This document shows positions 61,238 to 64,000 of a DNA stretch of 64,000 bases, piece by piece. Source of the stretch: Streptomyces graminofaciens. GTDB taxonomy: Bacteria > Actinomycetota > Actinomycetes > Streptomycetales > Streptomycetaceae. Position numbers and translations under genes: made by a program. The notes beneath the pieces were generated by a model, which was not told the DNA's origin, ran no database searches, and worked only from the letters and a program-made list of their open reading frames with translations. How positions within the stretch are numbered: the stretch's first letter is position 1; each line of letters opens with the position of its first letter. The stretch lies in assembly GCF_030294945.1 (NCBI RefSeq), contig NZ_AP018448.1, positions 1,116,001 through 1,180,000 on the forward strand, read 5' to 3'.

Positions 61238-63616
61238 GTGCCCGCCGAGCCCGAGGTCGGCCACGACGACGAACGAGCCGTGGCGGCGGCCGCCGGGTTG
61301 ATCGCCGTCCAGGGTGCCGACGATGTCCGAGGCCATCTCACCCTCCCCACCACCGGCGCGTACGGCACCACGGTGACCTGGGCCTCCGGTGAGCCGCACG
61401 TCATCGACGCGACGGGGGTCGTGCACCGCCCCCGGCCGGGCGCGGGCGCCGCGTTCGTGCAGCTCACGGCCACGGTCACGCGTGGGGCGGCCCAGGCGGT
61501 CCGCCTCTTCGACGCGGTCGTGCCCGAGCTGCCCGAGGAGCAGCCGTACGCCGCATACCTCTTCGCGTACTTCGCGGGCGAGGGCACCCCGGACGGCGAG
61601 CAGATCCGTCTCGCACTGAGCCGCGGTGACGACCCGCTGCACTGGCAGGCGCTCAACTCCGGTGCGCCGGTGCTGACTTCGTCGCTCGGCACGAAGGGGC
61701 TGCGCGACCCGTTCCTCGTCCGCTCCCCCGAGGGCGACAGGTTCTACCTCATCGCCACCGACCTCAGGATGCACGGCGAACCCGACGGCGACTGGGAGCA
61801 GGTCCAGCGCACCGGCAGCCGGTCGATCGCCGTCTGGGAGAGCACCGACCTGGTCGACTGGACCGAGCAGCGCCTCGTTGACCTCTCCCCCGACACGGCC
61901 GGCAACACCTGGGCCCCCGAGGCCGCCTACGACCCCACCATCAACGCGTACGTCGTCTTCTGGGCCTCGAAGCTCTACGGCGAGGACGATCCGGGCCACA
62001 CCACGGACACGTACAACAAGATGCTGTACGCGACCACCCGTGACTTCCGCACCTTCACCGAACCCCAGGTCTGGAACGACCCCGGGCACTCGGTCATCGA
62101 CTCGACCGTCATCCACCACGACGGCACCTACCACCGCTTCACCAAGGACGAGCGGAACGCGTCCCCGGACGTGCCCGGCGGCAAGTTCGTCACCGCGGAG
62201 AGGTCGACCGAGCTGCGGGCGACCTCGTACGCGTTCGTGGCCGACCGCATCGGTCACGGCTCGATCGAGCAGGGCGAGGGCCCGACGGTCTTCCGGTCGA
62301 ACACCGAGGACAAGTGGTACCTGTTCATCGACGAGTTCAGCGGACGCGGCTACGTCCCCTTCGAGACGAGCGATCTCGACTCCGGGAAGTGGACGATGTG
62401 CGAGGACTTCGAGCTGCCGCCCGGCGCCCGGCACGGTTCGGTGCTGCCGGTGACGGGGGCGGAGTACGAGCGGCTGCGCGTCGCGTACGCCCCGCAGGCT
62501 TCCGTGGTCGACGCGACCGTCCCTGACCACGGTCTCAAGGCCTACGCGATGGTCGACCACACCTCGTCGAAGGTCGTGCTGCCGTTGCGTCCCGAGGCCG
62601 AACTCGACACCCTGGCACCGGAGTTCACGGTGGCGGCTGGCGCCCGCATCAGCCCGCCCTCGGGCACGCCACGCGACTTCCGCACCCCGCTGCCGTACAC
62701 CGTCACGGCCACCGACGGGACTAGCCGCACATGGACGGTCGAGGCGGCGCACATGCGCGGCCCGCTGCTGCCGGGTCTGCACGCCGACCCCAACATCCAG
62801 GAGTTCGGGGGTCGTTACTACGTCTATCCGACCACGGACGGCGTGGAGCACTGGGGCAGCACGACGTTCAAGGTGTACTCCTCGGACGATCTGGTCAGCT
62901 GGCAGGACCACGGTGTCGTGCTCGACCTGGAGACCGACGTGGACTGGGCGGACGGCTACGCCTGGGCCCCGGCCGCCGGGGAACGCGACGGACGCTACTA
63001 CTTCTACTTCTGTGCCGACCAGCAGATCGGTGTCGCGGTCGCGGACAGCCCGACCGGCCCCTTCCGGGACGCCCTCGGCCGGCCGCTCATCGCCCGCGAC
63101 GACTACGACGGCCAGATGATCGACCCGGCCGTGTTCAAGGACGACGACGGCACGGCCTATCTGTACTGGGGCAACGGCGACGCGTACGGCGTCCCGCTGA
63201 ACGAGGACATGGTGTCCTTCGACCCCGCGCTGGTGCGGCAGTTCACGCCGGCGGACTTCCGTGAGGGCGCGTTCGTCATCAAGCGACGGGGCGTCTACTA
63301 CTTCATGTGGTCGGAGGACGACACCCGCAGCGAGAACTACCGCGTGGCCTACGCGACCGGCCCGTCCCCGCTCGGCCCATGGACCGAACGGGGCGTGATC
63401 CTGCGCAAACGCCCCGAGTACGGGATCCTCGGCACCGGCCACCACTCGGTGGTCAATGTCCCCGGCACCGACGACTGGTACATCGTCTATCACCGTTTCG
63501 CGATCCCGGGCCCGGGCGGCCGACCGCGCGGTGACGGCATGCACCGGGAAGCGGCGCTGGACCGGCTGGAGTTCGGGCCGGGCGGGTCGATCGTGCCGGT
63601 GGTTCCGACGCTATAG
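61238..63616 (+). CDS. Glycoside hydrolase family 43 protein with two GH43 modules
   Basis: 792 residues from a GTG at 61238, 4 nt after GGAGG; no signal peptide, so probably cytoplasmic. Module 1 (residues ~80-400) has GLRDPFLVRS, NTWAPEAAYDP and EQGEGPTVF; an Ig-like Big_4 segment follows; module 2 (~490-790) has GLHADPNIQEFGGRYYVYPT, AWAPAAGE, MIDPAVFKDDDGTAYLYWGN and EGAFVIKRRG. Both modules retain the Asp, Asp and Glu expected of a five-bladed GH43 active site. Likely an arabinofuranosidase or xylosidase; substrate unresolved. Confidence 0.85.
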   Translation: MPAEPEVGHDDERAVAAAAGLIAVQGADDVRGHLTLPTTGAYGTTVTWASGEPHVIDATGVVHRPRPGAGAAFVQLTATVTRGAAQAVRLFDAVVPELPEEQPYAAYLFAYFAGEGTPDGEQIRLALSRGDDPLHWQALNSGAPVLTSSLGTKGLRDPFLVRSPEGDRFYLIATDLRMHGEPDGDWEQVQRTGSRSIAVWESTDLVDWTEQRLVDLSPDTAGNTWAPEAAYDPTINAYVVFWASKLYGEDDPGHTTDTYNKMLYATTRDFRTFTEPQVWNDPGHSVIDSTVIHHDGTYHRFTKDERNASPDVPGGKFVTAERSTELRATSYAFVADRIGHGSIEQGEGPTVFRSNTEDKWYLFIDEFSGRGYVPFETSDLDSGKWTMCEDFELPPGARHGSVLPVTGAEYERLRVAYAPQASVVDATVPDHGLKAYAMVDHTSSKVVLPLRPEAELDTLAPEFTVAAGARISPPSGTPRDFRTPLPYTVTATDGTSRTWTVEAAHMRGPLLPGLHADPNIQEFGGRYYVYPTTDGVEHWGSTTFKVYSSDDLVSWQDHGVVLDLETDVDWADGYAWAPAAGERDGRYYFYFCADQQIGVAVADSPTGPFRDALGRPLIARDDYDGQMIDPAVFKDDDGTAYLYWGNGDAYGVPLNEDMVSFDPALVRQFTPADFREGAFVIKRRGVYYFMWSEDDTRSENYRVAYATGPSPLGPWTERGVILRKRPEYGILGTGHHSVVNVPGTDDWYIVYHRFAIPGPGGRPRGDGMHREAALDRLEFGPGGSIVPVVPTL

Positions 63617-63646
63617 CTCAACCGAGCCCCGGTGTGGGGATTTCGG

Positions 63647-64000
63647 CTACGGCATGGGCGACGGCGACGCCTGTACGTCGCTGCCCGCCGCGATCAGTTT
63701 GCCGGCGATGTACTTCCAGACGCTGTCCGCCTCGCCCGTCGGGCAGCAGTTGGCGTCCGCCGAGCCGTAGAAGGTCTCGGTGGCCGTGATCGTGCCCCGG
63801 GTGATCTTCTCGACGTGGACGAAGTTGGGCGGCTCACCGAGTCGTGGCTGCTGGCTCACCAGGGTGCCGATGAGCTGGAGCCGGCCGTCGGAGCCGTCGA
63901 ACACCATGACACCGAGGGCTCGTTGGCCCGCCGCGGTCGAGTTGTGGTTGGCGCAGATCACCGGCAGGGCGGCCTCCAAGCGGCCGTCTCCGGTGAGGTC
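63647..64000 (-). CDS. Unknown protein, C-terminal part (runs off the window)
   Basis: 118 C-terminal codons; the frame opens DLTGDGRLEAALPVICANHN and ends SDVQASPSPMP. The DLTGDGR-like loop resembles FG-GAP or LppP/LprE-like secreted actinobacterial proteins. CANHN and ADANCCPTGEADSVW provide cysteines suited to an extracytoplasmic domain. The start is beyond base 64000, so signal peptide and full domain are unseen. It is convergent with the GH43 gene. Confidence 0.6.
   Translation of the reverse strand, partial: DLTGDGRLEAALPVICANHNSTAAGQRALGVMVFDGSDGRLQLIGTLVSQQPRLGEPPNFVHVEKITRGTITATETFYGSADANCCPTGEADSVWKYIAGKLIAAGSDVQASPSPMP

Noticed and set aside
61025..63544. Long minus-strand open frame opposite the GH43 gene
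   Set aside because: Antisense to a well-supported GH43 protein; composition is Arg/Gly/Val-rich and without motifs.
1..64000. CRISPR arrays, tRNA or rRNA genes
   Set aside because: No regularly spaced repeat-spacer units, cloverleaf sequences or rRNA stretches were noticed in either strand.

Overview
The window is GC-rich, has GTG starts and strong third-codon-position GC bias, and carries F420-type oxidoreductases, CGNR, DUF6479 and many TetR/HxlR regulators. It looks like a chromosomal segment of a Streptomyces or close relative. No tRNA, rRNA or CRISPR array was seen.

Region 1 (1-13.6 kb) is a catabolic and redox region. It holds the start of a dihydrolipoyl dehydrogenase, a saccharopine-dehydrogenase-like reductase, an SRPBCC/F420-oxidoreductase pair, an SDR, and an enoyl-CoA hydratase/alpha-beta hydrolase/acyl-CoA ligase operon. 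It also holds a haloacetate-dehalogenase-like hydrolase next to a CGNR regulator, and an HxlR-controlled quinone oxidoreductase. Nearly every unit has its own TetR or HxlR regulator, usually divergent, and palindromic operator candidates can be read in the intergenic DNA.

Region 2 (13.9-19.6 kb) is scarred by mobile DNA: a heavily frameshifted tyrosine recombinase gene, a transposase remnant and a decapitated TetR gene surround a hydrolase/TetR pair with two perfect 16-bp palindromes.

Region 3 (19.7-38.6 kb) repeats one theme. Zn-independent quinone oxidoreductases, SDRs, an old yellow enzyme, thioesterase, enoyl-CoA hydratase and alpha/beta hydrolases of one DNWDP-type subfamily are arranged as small cassettes, each with a TetR or HxlR gene. 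Three sites related to ATTACGATCATAAT tie several cassettes together. A 31-bp promoter block is shared with the HxlR cassette of region 1, 13.5 kb away. I infer a family of ligand-induced modules for reduction and hydrolysis of electrophilic (enone, quinone or ester-like) compounds.

Region 4 (38.7-48.6 kb) is decayed accessory DNA. It has pseudogenes of an amidohydrolase, an ImmA/IrrE peptidase, a ThiF-like enzyme, a ROK regulator, the xanthine dehydrogenase large subunit, an IS transposase and a transposition-associated (TniQ-like) protein. It also has an apparently intact MFS exporter, an XdhC gene, and an SDR that has lost its NNAG segment. Repeated GTGCCAACTA motifs with fixed spacing at 40.39-40.46 kb and 48.59-48.63 kb look like transposon ends.

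Region 5 (48.6-64 kb) looks like undisturbed chromosome: acyl-CoA dehydrogenase, a histidine-phosphatase fold protein without its catalytic histidines, a Cys-rich protein, DUF6479 and pobA. Then comes a tightly coupled five-gene NRPS-independent siderophore operon (ATP-grasp ligase, two IucA/IucC synthetases, MFS exporter, PLP decarboxylase), divergent from an FhuF-like ferric-siderophore reductase behind a good iron box. A cytoplasmic double GH43 protein and the end of an unknown protein close the window.
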